DNA of 42,340 nucleotides from Clostridiales bacterium UBA1752. GTDB taxonomy: Bacteria > Bacillota > Clostridia > Oscillospirales > CAG-382. The notes under the pieces are model-generated. The model was not told the DNA's origin and did not search any database. It was given only the letters and a program-made list of their open reading frames with translations. The stretch covers positions 14,874 through 57,213 of the forward strand of contig DCHM01000036.1 of NCBI GenBank assembly GCA_002314835.1, in the 5' to 3' direction. Position numbers and translations under genes: made by a program. Of the stretch, positions 34,265 through 42,340 are shown one piece after another. The stretch's first letter is position 1, and each line of letters opens with the position of its first letter.

Positions 34265-35200
34265 TCAAGTACCTACCTTTCTCAAAAGTTTTGTAACCAA
34301 CATATTGCAGCCGATCATCATAAAGAACAGGATGGCCGCGATTGCCGAAGCGTAGCCCATTTCAAAACGTGATCCGCCATAGTCGTCCAAATGGTGCATT
34401 ATGGTGTGTGCACAGTAGTTAGGGCTGGGGAAGCCGACGAGTGCCGTGATAACGCCGCCGAAACCGAAGGAACCGGTAATAGCGAGTATAGCGCCGAGCA
34501 TCATCTGAGGCTTCATGGAAGGAAGGGTGATATACCACAGCTCCTGCCAACGGTTCTTGACGCCGTCAACGGCGCCTGCTTCGTAAAGCTCTTGGTTAAC
34601 TACCTGGAAGCCTGCTATAAAAGTAAGGAAGGAAGTACCAAGGGAAGTCCACAGAGCAACTGCGACTATCAGTCCAAAGATGTACTTTTCATCAGAGAAC
34701 CAAAGGATAGGCTTGGTGATAAGGTTTAGCTTGATGAGCCATGCGTTGACAAAGCCGTATTGGTCAGAGCTAAAGAATATCGTCCAAATGAGGTAAACGG
34801 AGCCTGAAATCGAAGGTGCGTAAAACAGCAGAGTAACTACCGCACGGACCTTGGGTCTGAGCTCGTTGATAAACCACGCAAACATCATCGACAAAAGGTA
34901 TGAGCCCGGGCCGGTGATAGCTGCAAAAATCAGAGTGTTTTTAACCGCGATGATAAAAATATCATCGTCGAGCAGCAATCTGATATAGTTGTCCATGCCT
35001 ACGAACTGAGGCCACTCGAGGAGGTTAAACGTCGTAAAGCTGAGTAATACCGACAGCAATACGGGAACGACGGTGAACAGGAAGAACAGTACAAAGAAAG
35101 GTAATATCATCAGATATGCCACTTTGTGCTTTTTCATCTGAATCCACGTCCATTGCGCTCTTGTAATGTCAGAGCGTATAATTGCTTTTTCTTTTGCCAT
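34265..35200 (-). CDS. Carbohydrate ABC transporter permease, MalF-like (first pair)
   Basis: A 311-residue permease with six membrane helices (LMILPFFVLFFLFTVVPVLL first) and EAA loop LYEAGAVDGVKNRWQELWYI. ATG 35200 is chosen because GGAGGGGGA lies just before it; an in-frame codon at 35221 would place the start inside the upstream stop region. It forms the import channel with the next gene for the product bound by the upstream solute-binding protein. Confidence 0.93.
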   Translation of the reverse strand: MAKEKAIIRSDITRAQWTWIQMKKHKVAYLMILPFFVLFFLFTVVPVLLSVLLSFTTFNLLEWPQFVGMDNYIRLLLDDDIFIIAVKNTLIFAAITGPGSYLLSMMFAWFINELRPKVRAVVTLLFYAPSISGSVYLIWTIFFSSDQYGFVNAWLIKLNLITKPILWFSDEKYIFGLIVAVALWTSLGTSFLTFIAGFQVVNQELYEAGAVDGVKNRWQELWYITLPSMKPQMMLGAILAITGSFGFGGVITALVGFPSPNYCAHTIMHHLDDYGGSRFEMGYASAIAAILFFMMIGCNMLVTKLLRKVGT

Positions 35201-35217
35201 TATCTTTCCCCCTCCTT

Positions 35218-38200
35218 TCAACCGTCATTTTTTTGTTTTGCTTTGAGTTGTTTCTCGAGATCGTCGATATCATCTGCGGTCGGGAGGTTAAACTCGCTGC
35301 GCTTACGGGTTAACTCGTTGTTTATATCAACTATCTGAGAGAGCAGCTCTTCAGTAGGCTCTTTGCTGTTGTTATAAACGTCGAGGAATGCAAAGTTTGT
35401 ATAACGTCCGATGATGTACGAACCGGGGAACTCGGGTGTGCACTTAACTGCATTAAACTGAGCTCTGAGGTTGTCGTATTCATCCTTTGTCCAGCTCATC
35501 TTAGAGAGAGCTTCGATATTAGCGGTATTTTGCTTTGCAGAAGGACCGAGCAAGGCAATCATTTCGTTGCCGTATGCGCTCTGTACGTCTGCGCTCGTCC
35601 ACCACTGCATAAACGTCCAAGCGGCAAGTGCGTTGGTATCGTTTACACTACGCATCATAATAATGGTAGAGATTGCACCGATAGTAGAGTTGTCAACGCT
35701 GCCGTCCGCAGCTACCGTACCGGGCAGCGGAGTAAACTCCCACAAGCCCTGAATTTCGGGAGCAAAGACGATCAGTGTATTGTAGTTTGTATAGTCGATT
35801 ACTGCGAGAGGCATCGTGCCTTGACGGAAACGGTTTGCAAAGCTGTAAGAAACAGGGAACTCATACATCGTAAAGAAGTTGCAGACCTGTTTGAATGCGC
35901 CGAGCGAAACATCGGAGTCAAGGTTGATGGTCATACCGTCGGTCTTGGGGATTACGTTGCCGTCTTTGTCATTGTAAATCCAGCCCATCTCATACAGCTC
36001 TTCGTCGGTGTAAAACTCTCTAAAGAGCTCGAGATAGTAATCGTAGTTGCCCATGTCATACAGGTTTTCGTCCTGCTGATACATCATTAACATAGAGCCG
36101 GAGGTGCCGGTCGGGAATCCGATGTCGAGCTGGCTGGCCTGTATAGTATTAATAATGGAAATAAAGTCATCCCAGGTGTTAGGAACATTGACACCCATTT
36201 CGACGAATATATCTTTACGGTAGAACATCATCGAGAATGACATATTCTCGGGGAGCGCGTAGGTTTCGCCATACAAAGTGATAGGAACCATAGCGGACTC
36301 GGAGAATCTGGCAGCGACTTCGTCAAACGTATCAATATCATCTATAAACTGGCTATAGATGGGATGATCTGCCCAAGCTGAAAAGTCGTTGAAGTTATAA
36401 CCTATATTAGTGTCGCCCGAGGTCGTATTAAGGGACTTGACGGCAGAACGTATAGCGTAGTTAACGGGGTCGCTCTGTGCGGAGTTCATAGATACGTCGG
36501 GACCTGTGCCTGCCAAGGTGGCAGGAAGCAGTGTGCCCGAAACAACGAGCTTAACTTCGATAGGAATGTTGTATTTTGCGGTAAAGTCGTTATCGACGAG
36601 GTTACGCAGTATCTGTGCCTGCTCACGCGAGGTGTTTGTCCATACTACGATGCTGACTTCCTCGAGTTCCTCGGACGTGAGAGTATTATCGGTAACTGAG
36701 CCGAGAGAGTTGTAGTCGGAGAAGAAGGAAGCAAAGAACTTTTGGAATTCGTTAACGAACTTTTGCCAGAAATTTGCTTCGGCCTGAGGAAGCTCTGCGT
36801 CGGGAGACTGCAATGCTATGTAGTCGATGAGCAACGGCTGGTTCTGTGAATCAGTCAGCCAAGTACCGAGGGTACCGCAGTAGTCTTTAAGGGTTGACAT
36901 AGAGCCTGCGATAGTCGTCGGATAAGTACCCATTCTTTCGACGATAAGAGCTATTCTCTCCAAAGTCTGAGCGTGCTCACCTTTGGAGCCGGTAACTAAA
37001 GTAAGCTGAGAGGATACATTGTAGAGGTTTTTAGCTTCTACTACGAGGCCCTTGAGTACGTCGGGAATCAGCTTATCAAAATCGTAGTCACGATATTCAT
37101 CGGCGTCGGGGCCGGTAATCATCAGTATCTTACGGTAATACTCGTTGATATTGTTGAGTGACTCTTCAACGACGGAAAGCAACTCGGACATGTCGCCGAG
37201 AACGACGTAAAGTCTGATGGTATTGAGACCTTGGTTAAGATAAAACTTAAACGGTGTTTCGGAGCTGTAATCGATATTGCCTTCTGCATCGTAAACGCTG
37301 GCAGAGAGAGCCTTGGTTTCCCAAGCGTCGTTGTAATTAAATCTCAGCGTGCTTGCTTCTTCAAATGGTTGCTCGCCGTTGATTACTATCTTACGCGAGA
37401 CGTACATACCCGCGTAGAAAGACTGCTTTTCGCGCAGGACTATCGAATACATACCAGCCGAAGGAACCTCGATGTTCCATTCAATCCACTGACCATTGTA
37501 CTGCCACTTGTCACCGCCTACGCAGTTGAGCATAACGAGCGCAGGGTCTTGCGGTACGGTAATAGCCGAAGAACGGTCATTGAGCTGATAAATGGTACGG
37601 TCAGACGAAGTGGAGTAAAACTCTGCCTGAACCGTGATTCTCTCGCCTGTGTAATCAGCGTCGTTTGCGTGTGCGGCAAGGTACTCGCTGTAGGTAGGCA
37701 GCTTTTCGTAAGGAATGAGAGAAATCGACTTTATAGCGAGAGGCTCGCTGATAGCCGAGAAGGTCAGAGTATGTTCGCCCTCTTCAAAATAAAAGCGGAG
37801 CGGATTATTGTAATAACCGGTGGAGTCCTGTATCTTGACTGAGACCCACTCTCCTACAAGCTCTTTGTCGGGCTTGAGTTCGTTGCCGGTGTTATCTTTT
37901 TGATACGGGCGGTCGGAATCGGCGTTATTGTTAGCAGGGTCGTTGATATACGCGATATATTCATCCGACTCAGACGAATAAGTAACCTTGTAACCGTCGG
38001 CATCCTTAATAGCTTTTTTGTTTTCGTCCAGCTGCGAAAGCCTGTCTGCCCAGACCTTGCTGAATTTGATAGAGCGAGCTTCCTTAAACGGGATTTTGTC
38101 GTCAATCAAAATCATTCTTTCTGCATTAGCAGACTTGCCTACCGAAACTTCGTTGCCGTCGGTATCATACACGGTAATATCACCTGTATAATACTCGATC

Positions 38201-38592
38201 TGCAAGCAGTAACGAGCAGACTCGGGAATCGTGACTTTAAAAGTCAGAGCACCGTCGTCAGCTACCGCTATGCATCCCTCACCGTCGATGGCGGTGGACT
38301 GCACCGTAGCAGTAGTCAGTTCGCCATCGTATCCTGCGATATCAATGACTAATGGTTGGTCCGCATCTTTGATCTTTGCATAAAGATCGTCGTAGTCGTT
38401 ATACATCGTGGAGGTAAGTATAGACTTAATCTCCTTGAGCGATGTACGAACCAGCGAATCAGATCCGCCGACAGACTCGACCAATGCGTCGGCGCTCAAA
38501 ATGCCCATCGCACCGCCAAAGCCGGTAAACAGCATTGCGCATACGATTAGAACAGATAAGCACCGAATCAAGTTGTGCCTCATTTGGTTCAT
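35218..38592 (-). CDS. Extracellular solute-binding protein with two N-terminal beta-sandwich modules
   Basis: 1124 residues, more than twice the usual length. A signal peptide (about 1-36, ending ILSADA) has no lipobox Cys. Two beta-sandwich modules follow (about 70-300 and 310-480); the second resembles CBM6/35-type carbohydrate-binding modules (WIEWNIEVPSAGMYSIVLRE). A helical region spans about 490-660. A full CUT1-type binding domain begins near SIVVWTNTSREQAQILRNL and includes MFYRKDIFVEMGVNVPNTWDD. A charged tail (DDIDDLEKQLKAKQKNDG) closes it. ATG 38592 has GGAGG 8 bases upstream. First gene of the operon. Binding of a polymeric glycan is inference. Confidence 0.85.
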   Translation of the reverse strand: MNQMRHNLIRCLSVLIVCAMLFTGFGGAMGILSADALVESVGGSDSLVRTSLKEIKSILTSTMYNDYDDLYAKIKDADQPLVIDIAGYDGELTTATVQSTAIDGEGCIAVADDGALTFKVTIPESARYCLQIEYYTGDITVYDTDGNEVSVGKSANAERMILIDDKIPFKEARSIKFSKVWADRLSQLDENKKAIKDADGYKVTYSSESDEYIAYINDPANNNADSDRPYQKDNTGNELKPDKELVGEWVSVKIQDSTGYYNNPLRFYFEEGEHTLTFSAISEPLAIKSISLIPYEKLPTYSEYLAAHANDADYTGERITVQAEFYSTSSDRTIYQLNDRSSAITVPQDPALVMLNCVGGDKWQYNGQWIEWNIEVPSAGMYSIVLREKQSFYAGMYVSRKIVINGEQPFEEASTLRFNYNDAWETKALSASVYDAEGNIDYSSETPFKFYLNQGLNTIRLYVVLGDMSELLSVVEESLNNINEYYRKILMITGPDADEYRDYDFDKLIPDVLKGLVVEAKNLYNVSSQLTLVTGSKGEHAQTLERIALIVERMGTYPTTIAGSMSTLKDYCGTLGTWLTDSQNQPLLIDYIALQSPDAELPQAEANFWQKFVNEFQKFFASFFSDYNSLGSVTDNTLTSEELEEVSIVVWTNTSREQAQILRNLVDNDFTAKYNIPIEVKLVVSGTLLPATLAGTGPDVSMNSAQSDPVNYAIRSAVKSLNTTSGDTNIGYNFNDFSAWADHPIYSQFIDDIDTFDEVAARFSESAMVPITLYGETYALPENMSFSMMFYRKDIFVEMGVNVPNTWDDFISIINTIQASQLDIGFPTGTSGSMLMMYQQDENLYDMGNYDYYLELFREFYTDEELYEMGWIYNDKDGNVIPKTDGMTINLDSDVSLGAFKQVCNFFTMYEFPVSYSFANRFRQGTMPLAVIDYTNYNTLIVFAPEIQGLWEFTPLPGTVAADGSVDNSTIGAISTIIMMRSVNDTNALAAWTFMQWWTSADVQSAYGNEMIALLGPSAKQNTANIEALSKMSWTKDEYDNLRAQFNAVKCTPEFPGSYIIGRYTNFAFLDVYNNSKEPTEELLSQIVDINNELTRKRSEFNLPTADDIDDLEKQLKAKQKNDG

Positions 38593-38678
38593 CCGTAGTT
38601 CCTCCGTAATATGGATTGTGCGATAAAAAGTCAATAGTCATGGGCATAACTATAGCTTTTTATATATTTACGAAATTG

Positions 38679-38707
38679 AGTGTATCATCAATTGAACCTT
38701 TTGTCAA
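38679..38707 (-). promoter_or_regulatory. Promoter of the ABC-transport operon
   Basis: On the - strand TTGACA (38707-38702), a 17-base spacer, TACACT (38684-38679). The transcript would start near 38672, giving an 80-base leader in which AGCTATAGTTATG and CATGACTATTGACT arms can form a hairpin before the ribosome binding site. Confidence 0.7.
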
Positions 38708-38817
38708 TAGTACTAATAAAGCATATTTTGGTTTGTTTAATTTATATCAAAACATATATAGGACATTATCAGAAAGCGCAAAAACATTATGTAAAGTTTT
38801 ACATATTTTGATATATA

Positions 38818-38834
38818 AATTTGCATAGCAAATT
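38818..38834. promoter_or_regulatory. Perfect inverted repeat AATTTGC-ATA-GCAAATT
   Basis: Seven-base arms around a three-base centre, about 110 bases upstream of the operon -35 box. The shape fits a dimeric regulator site such as LacI-, GntR- or AraC-type; no assignment possible. Confidence 0.45.
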
Positions 38835-38957
38835 ATACGGTAACAATTAAGAAGGCACATCGAACTAAAGTGCGCGATTTTGGGCATATACGCGGTTTTG
38901 GGCACAAAACATCCATTTGTAAAATGCAACTTTGTAAATGATATGCAAAGCAAAAAA

Positions 38958-38992
38958 TTACACACTCAACATTCAGCAGGATGAGTGTGTAA
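38958..38992. promoter_or_regulatory. Perfect 11-bp inverted repeat (TTACACACTCA)
   Basis: TTACACACTCA at 38958-38968 is repeated as its reverse complement at 38982-38992 across 13 bases. No T-run follows on either strand, so it is unlikely to be a terminator; it may be an operator or an RNA hairpin. Confidence 0.5.
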
Positions 38993-39076
38993 CCAACGTG
39001 ATATTATGTTACAAAATACGAGCAAAATGTGCTGTTGTTTTGCACAATTTCATCGTACAAAATTTGACATATTGTG

Positions 39077-39111
39077 CAGGCGTACAAAACATCTGTTCTG
39101 CGCCTGTTTTT
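39077..39111. terminator. Weak hairpin after the VanY-like gene
   Basis: CAGGCG (39077-39082) pairs with CGCCTG (39101-39106) over an 18-base loop, with TTTTT following on the + strand and AAAAA on the other side. It starts just past the stop of the VanY-like gene and may be a poor terminator for it. Confidence 0.35.
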
Positions 39112-39116
39112 GCCAA

Positions 39117-40109
39117 TTATTGCCGGTCTTGCTCGGTTACGGTGACAATAAAGCCGTCAACGTTATTGCCGGAGATTTCATAAGGGTAATTAGACGGCAC
39201 ATAGACGAGCGTGGTGGAAGCGTTTTCGAGAGCAGGAGTGTAATATACTTTGTAAATCACGTCGCCGTAGGTAATGCGTATCGGGTTTTTATAGTCGTGC
39301 TTTTTGACCGCAACTATATACTCGTCGAGCGTCATATTGTTGTTTTTGATATAAACGGAATGTGCAGTGCCTACGTACCTGTAGCAAGTGGACGATGCAG
39401 CAACGCCGGTCTGGGCTTCCTTGTCGCTCGGATATCTGAGAATAAAGCCGTATCTGTACGCGTTTTCCTCGAGCCAAAGGTACTTGCCCTCCCCCATCTT
39501 ATAGGTACCTGCGTTTGTGATACCCATTCTGACAGAGTATCCACTCGCAAGGTCGGGATAAGACGTAAGTCTTTCCTTTGCCGTAAGGGTGGCAAAATCG
39601 GTGTACGCGTCGTTGATAAGAACTTTGTCTTTGTTGTAGCCTACGTCGTTTTCAAAGGCCTCGACAAACTTATTGAGCGCATCAATCGCCGTATTGTTGA
39701 GATAAAGCGCAGCCGTCGAAAGTCCGTATGAATCGGACATTTTGGCGTATATTTGCTTTAAGTCGAGGAGTGTTTCGGTCGGTTCTTTCCCCGTCGCAGT
39801 GACGAGCACCAAAGAGCCTGAACGGATATCGGTATTTTGCACCGAGAGTTCGACGTAATTTATGTAGTCCTCGTTAGCAGGCTCCTCCGAAACGGTATAA
39901 ATACTGACGTCGGAAATGACGGGCGGCAGCGAGTTTTCGCCGCGCGAAAGGTCTGCATCCACCGACGTATCGTTGGGGTTGACCGCGTTATAAGCGAGCG
40001 CTAGTATGACTATGACGGCAATCATCACAACAAGGCAGACGGCGGTTGCCACATACATCTGCTTGTAGCCGTTCTGATTGTATCCGTGTTTTTTGCCATT
40101 TGTAGCCAT
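39117..40109 (-). CDS. Membrane-anchored VanY-like protein lacking the metal-binding residues
   Basis: A 330-residue protein with a membrane anchor (about 20-40) and an extracellular domain. The second half clearly follows the VanY D,D-carboxypeptidase pattern: SGYS, WLEENAYRYGFILRYPSDKE, RYVGTAHSVYIKNNNMTLDEY. However the zinc motif SGYSxHxxGxAxD reads SGYSVRMGI, and the EPWHxRYVG motif reads SSTCYRYVG, so the His, Asp, Glu and second His of the active site are gone. It probably binds rather than cuts peptidoglycan peptides (inference). GGAGG lies just before the ATG. Possible separate transcription unit between two hairpins. Confidence 0.78.
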   Translation of the reverse strand: MATNGKKHGYNQNGYKQMYVATAVCLVVMIAVIVILALAYNAVNPNDTSVDADLSRGENSLPPVISDVSIYTVSEEPANEDYINYVELSVQNTDIRSGSLVLVTATGKEPTETLLDLKQIYAKMSDSYGLSTAALYLNNTAIDALNKFVEAFENDVGYNKDKVLINDAYTDFATLTAKERLTSYPDLASGYSVRMGITNAGTYKMGEGKYLWLEENAYRYGFILRYPSDKEAQTGVAASSTCYRYVGTAHSVYIKNNNMTLDEYIVAVKKHDYKNPIRITYGDVIYKVYYTPALENASTTLVYVPSNYPYEISGNNVDGFIVTVTEQDRQ

Positions 40110-40121
40110 ATTTTCCTCCTA

Positions 40122-40159
40122 TAAAAAATGCGGTGCGTGTCTATAAGGCGCGCACCGCA
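40122..40159 (-). terminator. Terminator of the pyruvate:ferredoxin oxidoreductase gene
   Basis: Perfect 9-bp stem (TGCGGTGCG 40129-40137 with 40151-40159), 13-base loop. On the - strand it is followed by TTTTTTAT. It starts 12 bases after the stop codon. Confidence 0.9.
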
Positions 40160-40171
40160 GCAATGCTAATA

Positions 40172-42340
40172 TTATTTATTAGCGAGATTTACGAGGCGCT
40201 CGTACTTTGCCTTTGCGTTAGCTTCAGCATCCTCAAAGAGCTTAGCAGCTCTCTCGGGGAAGGACTGAGCAAGTCTCGAATATCTGGTTTCACCCTTGAT
40301 AAAGTCGCCGTAGCTCTCGGTGGGCTGCTTGCTATCGAGCACAAACGGATTTTCGCCTGTTGCCTTCTTGCGAGGGTCATAGCGGAAGGTCTGCCAATAG
40401 CCTGCGGCAACTGCCTTTTTCATCTCTATCTGGCAGTTAGCCATGCCGCCCTTGATGCCGTGCATTTCGCAAGGAGCGTAGCCTATGATGAGTGAAGGTC
40501 CGGGATAAGCCTCTGCCTCGAGCAATGCCTTGAGGGTCTGGTTCATGTCGGCGCCCATGGAAATCTGAGCAACATAAACATAGCCGTAAGACATAGCGAT
40601 GGCTGCGAGGTCCTTTTTGCCGATAGCCTTGCCTGCTGCTGCAAACTGAGCAACCTGGCCGATCTGGCTTGCTTTGGATGCCTGTCCGCCGGTGTTGGAG
40701 TAAACCTCGGTATCAAATACCATGATGTTAACGTTTTCACCGCTGGCGATAACGTGGTCGAGACCGCCGAAGCCTATATCGTAAGCCCAACCGTCGCCGC
40801 CGAAGATCCAAATGGACTTTTTGGAGAGATACTGCTTGTCAGCGAGGATTTCATCCTTGCCTGCGAGATTGCTGTTTGCGAGCATTGCTACGAGAGCATC
40901 TGCAGGCTTGGAGTTTGCCTTGCTGTCCTCAGCGGTATCGAGATATTCGTTAATAACTGCCTTTTGAGCGTCGGTAAGCTCGCCGTCGAGCAGAGCCTTA
41001 ACCTTTGCGATAAGGCGGTCGCGTATAGCCTTTTGGCCGAGATAAATGCCGAGACCGTGCTCTGCGTTATCCTCAAACAGCGAGTTAGCCCATGCGGGAC
41101 CGCGGCCGGAGTCACGGTTTACGGTATAAGGAGTTGCAGGAGCGGAACCACCCCAAATAGAGGAGCAACCGGTAGCATTGGATATAATCATGCGCTCGCC
41201 AAAGAGCTGAGTGATAAGTCTTGCGTAAGAGGTTTCGGCACAGCCTGCGCAGGAGCCCGAGAACTCGAGCAGCGGCTGATTAAACTGGCTGCCCTTGAGA
41301 GTGGACTCTGCAAAAGGAGTCTCTTTCTTAGTAACGGTAGCTACGCAGTAATCAAATGCAGCCTGCTGGTCTGCCTGAGATTCCTGAGAAACCATCTTAA
41401 GAGCTTTTTCTTTAGCAGGGCAAGCAGAAACGCAGAGCGTGCAGCCCATGCAGTCCAGAGGGCTGATAGCCATGGTGAACTTGTAGCCTTCGCAACCCTT
41501 GCCCTTCATTTGAGCAGAACGGAGCGATGCGGGTGCAGCGGCAGCTTCTTTTTCGTCAAGAGCAAAAGGTCTGATGGTAGCGTGAGGGCAAACGAATGCG
41601 CACTGGTTGCACTGTATGCAGTTTTCGGGAATCCAAACGGGAACGTCAACTGCTACGCCGCGCTTTTCGTATGCGGCAGAACCCTGAGGGAACGTGCCGT
41701 CAACGTACTGCTTGAACGCGGAAACAGGCAGGTTGTCACCGCCCATATCGCTGACGGGACGGAGTATGTCGTTAACAAAGTTAACAACGTCTGCTCTCTT
41801 GCCGGTAGCAGGAGTAGGAGCAGCATCATCGGGCAGAGCCTTCCAAGCTGCAGGAACTTTGATTTCAACGATGCTGTTGACGCCTGCGTCGATGGCGTTG
41901 TAGTTCATTTGAACAACGTCCTCGCCCTTCTTGAGATAAGACTTTTTAGCCATGTACTTCATGTACTCGAGAGCCTTGTCGATGGGCAGAATGTTAGCAA
42001 GTGCAAAGAATGCAGACTGGAGGATGGTATTGGTACGCTTGCCCATACCGATTTCGCGAGCCTTGTCGATAGCGTTAACGGTGTAGAACTTAATGCCGTT
42101 CTGAGCGATATAACGCTTTGTTTCGTTAGGCAGATGTGCCTCTAACTCGTCGGGAGTCCACTGGCAGTTGAGCAAGAAGGAGCCGCCGGGCTTAACGTCC
42201 TGAACAATCTTATATCTCTTAATATATGAAGGGTTGTGGCACGCAACAAAGTCTGCCTTGCTGATATAATAGGAAGACTTGATGGGCTTGTCACCAAAGC
42301 GGAGGTGAGAGATAGTGACACCGCCGGTCTTTTTGGAGTC
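40172..42340 (-). CDS. nifJ: Pyruvate:ferredoxin oxidoreductase, C-terminal 722 residues
   Basis: The frame is open to the window edge, so the N-terminal part (about 450 residues) lies outside. Converts pyruvate and CoA to acetyl-CoA, CO2 and reduced ferredoxin. Visible: domain-III end (GGVTISHLRFGDKPIKSSYY), two ferredoxin-like 4Fe-4S motifs (CIQCNQCAFVCPHA and CMGCTLCVSACPAKE), the GSCAGCAETSYARL proximal cluster motif, and the thiamine diphosphate site GGDGWAYDIGFGGLDH ... SNTGGQASKAS. All appear intact. Codon choice is more biased than in neighbours, fitting a highly expressed gene of an anaerobe. Confidence 0.97.
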   Translation of the reverse strand, partial: DSKKTGGVTISHLRFGDKPIKSSYYISKADFVACHNPSYIKRYKIVQDVKPGGSFLLNCQWTPDELEAHLPNETKRYIAQNGIKFYTVNAIDKAREIGMGKRTNTILQSAFFALANILPIDKALEYMKYMAKKSYLKKGEDVVQMNYNAIDAGVNSIVEIKVPAAWKALPDDAAPTPATGKRADVVNFVNDILRPVSDMGGDNLPVSAFKQYVDGTFPQGSAAYEKRGVAVDVPVWIPENCIQCNQCAFVCPHATIRPFALDEKEAAAAPASLRSAQMKGKGCEGYKFTMAISPLDCMGCTLCVSACPAKEKALKMVSQESQADQQAAFDYCVATVTKKETPFAESTLKGSQFNQPLLEFSGSCAGCAETSYARLITQLFGERMIISNATGCSSIWGGSAPATPYTVNRDSGRGPAWANSLFEDNAEHGLGIYLGQKAIRDRLIAKVKALLDGELTDAQKAVINEYLDTAEDSKANSKPADALVAMLANSNLAGKDEILADKQYLSKKSIWIFGGDGWAYDIGFGGLDHVIASGENVNIMVFDTEVYSNTGGQASKASQIGQVAQFAAAGKAIGKKDLAAIAMSYGYVYVAQISMGADMNQTLKALLEAEAYPGPSLIIGYAPCEMHGIKGGMANCQIEMKKAVAAGYWQTFRYDPRKKATGENPFVLDSKQPTESYGDFIKGETRYSRLAQSFPERAAKLFEDAEANAKAKYERLVNLANK

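Larger units (their letters stand above)
38708..39116. other. AT-rich intergenic region, no gene seen
   Basis: About 410 bases between the operon promoter and the VanY-like gene without a credible coding frame. It holds two perfect inverted repeats (listed separately), a near-identical direct repeat GCG(A/G)TTTTGGGCA at 38874-38886 and 38892-38904 (period 18), two CGTACAAAA copies near 39053 and 39081, and a hairpin at 39077-39106. The density of short repeats suggests a control region for the operon. Confidence 0.6.

Noticed and set aside
39077..39111. Small RNA on the + strand ending at the hairpin before TTTTT
   Set aside because: No convincing + strand promoter is seen in 38710-39070, and the hairpin has only 6 bp with an 18-base loop.

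Overview
The window looks like a chromosomal segment of an uncultured, spore-forming, anaerobic member of the Firmicutes (Clostridia, probably a host-associated lineage; exact family not determinable from the sequence alone). The basis for this is: a spoVAC-spoVAD-spoVAE set; HPr kinase; a large Firmicutes-type SRP RNA upstream of dnaX-ybaB-recR; pyruvate:ferredoxin oxidoreductase; strong TTGACA/TATAAT promoters; and AGGAGG-type ribosome binding sites.

Layout. 1-8043 (+): end of an APH-like kinase gene, then a compact F-type ATP synthase operon (atpI-like, a, c, b, a b'-delta-alpha fusion, gamma, beta, a short epsilon) and a metallophosphoesterase. 8079-11539: glycerol kinase (-) and a membrane EAL phosphodiesterase (+) diverge from a 134-bp region carrying two strong promoters and five TGTTA(C/T)A half-sites. 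11573-14057: a SurA/PrsA-like lipoprotein (-) and an RluA-family pseudouridine synthase (+). 14046-19241 (-): small membrane protein, hprK, ROK glucokinase, lon, engB. 19323-22157 (+): SRP RNA, dnaX, ybaB, recR. 22200-24155 (-): acyl-adenylate ligase and acyl carrier protein. 24256-26034 (+): spoVAC-AD-AE. 26064-38592 (-): a seven-gene ABC-transport/glycan operon. 39117-40109 (-): a VanY-like protein that has lost its metal ligands. 40172-42340 (-): the C-terminal 722 residues of pyruvate:ferredoxin oxidoreductase.

Two things stand out. First, the ATP synthase has a single uninterrupted 731-codon reading frame that joins a membrane-anchor segment, the delta C-terminal domain and a complete alpha subunit. 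A rotary ATPase needs three alpha but one delta, so this poses a stoichiometry problem. The same enzyme has an epsilon without the C-terminal helices. Second, the seven-gene operon couples a non-lipidated solute-binding protein with two N-terminal beta-sandwich modules, two separate permease pairs, no ATPase gene, a secreted DUF5696-like protein and an NHL-propeller/TPR/Yip1 membrane protein. It reads as one surface system for capture, processing and import of an unknown glycan.

Strand switches at 8.05, 11.55, 22.18 and 26.04 kb are marked by terminator hairpins, most of them usable in both directions. I saw no tRNA, rRNA, CRISPR array, insertion sequence or prophage gene.
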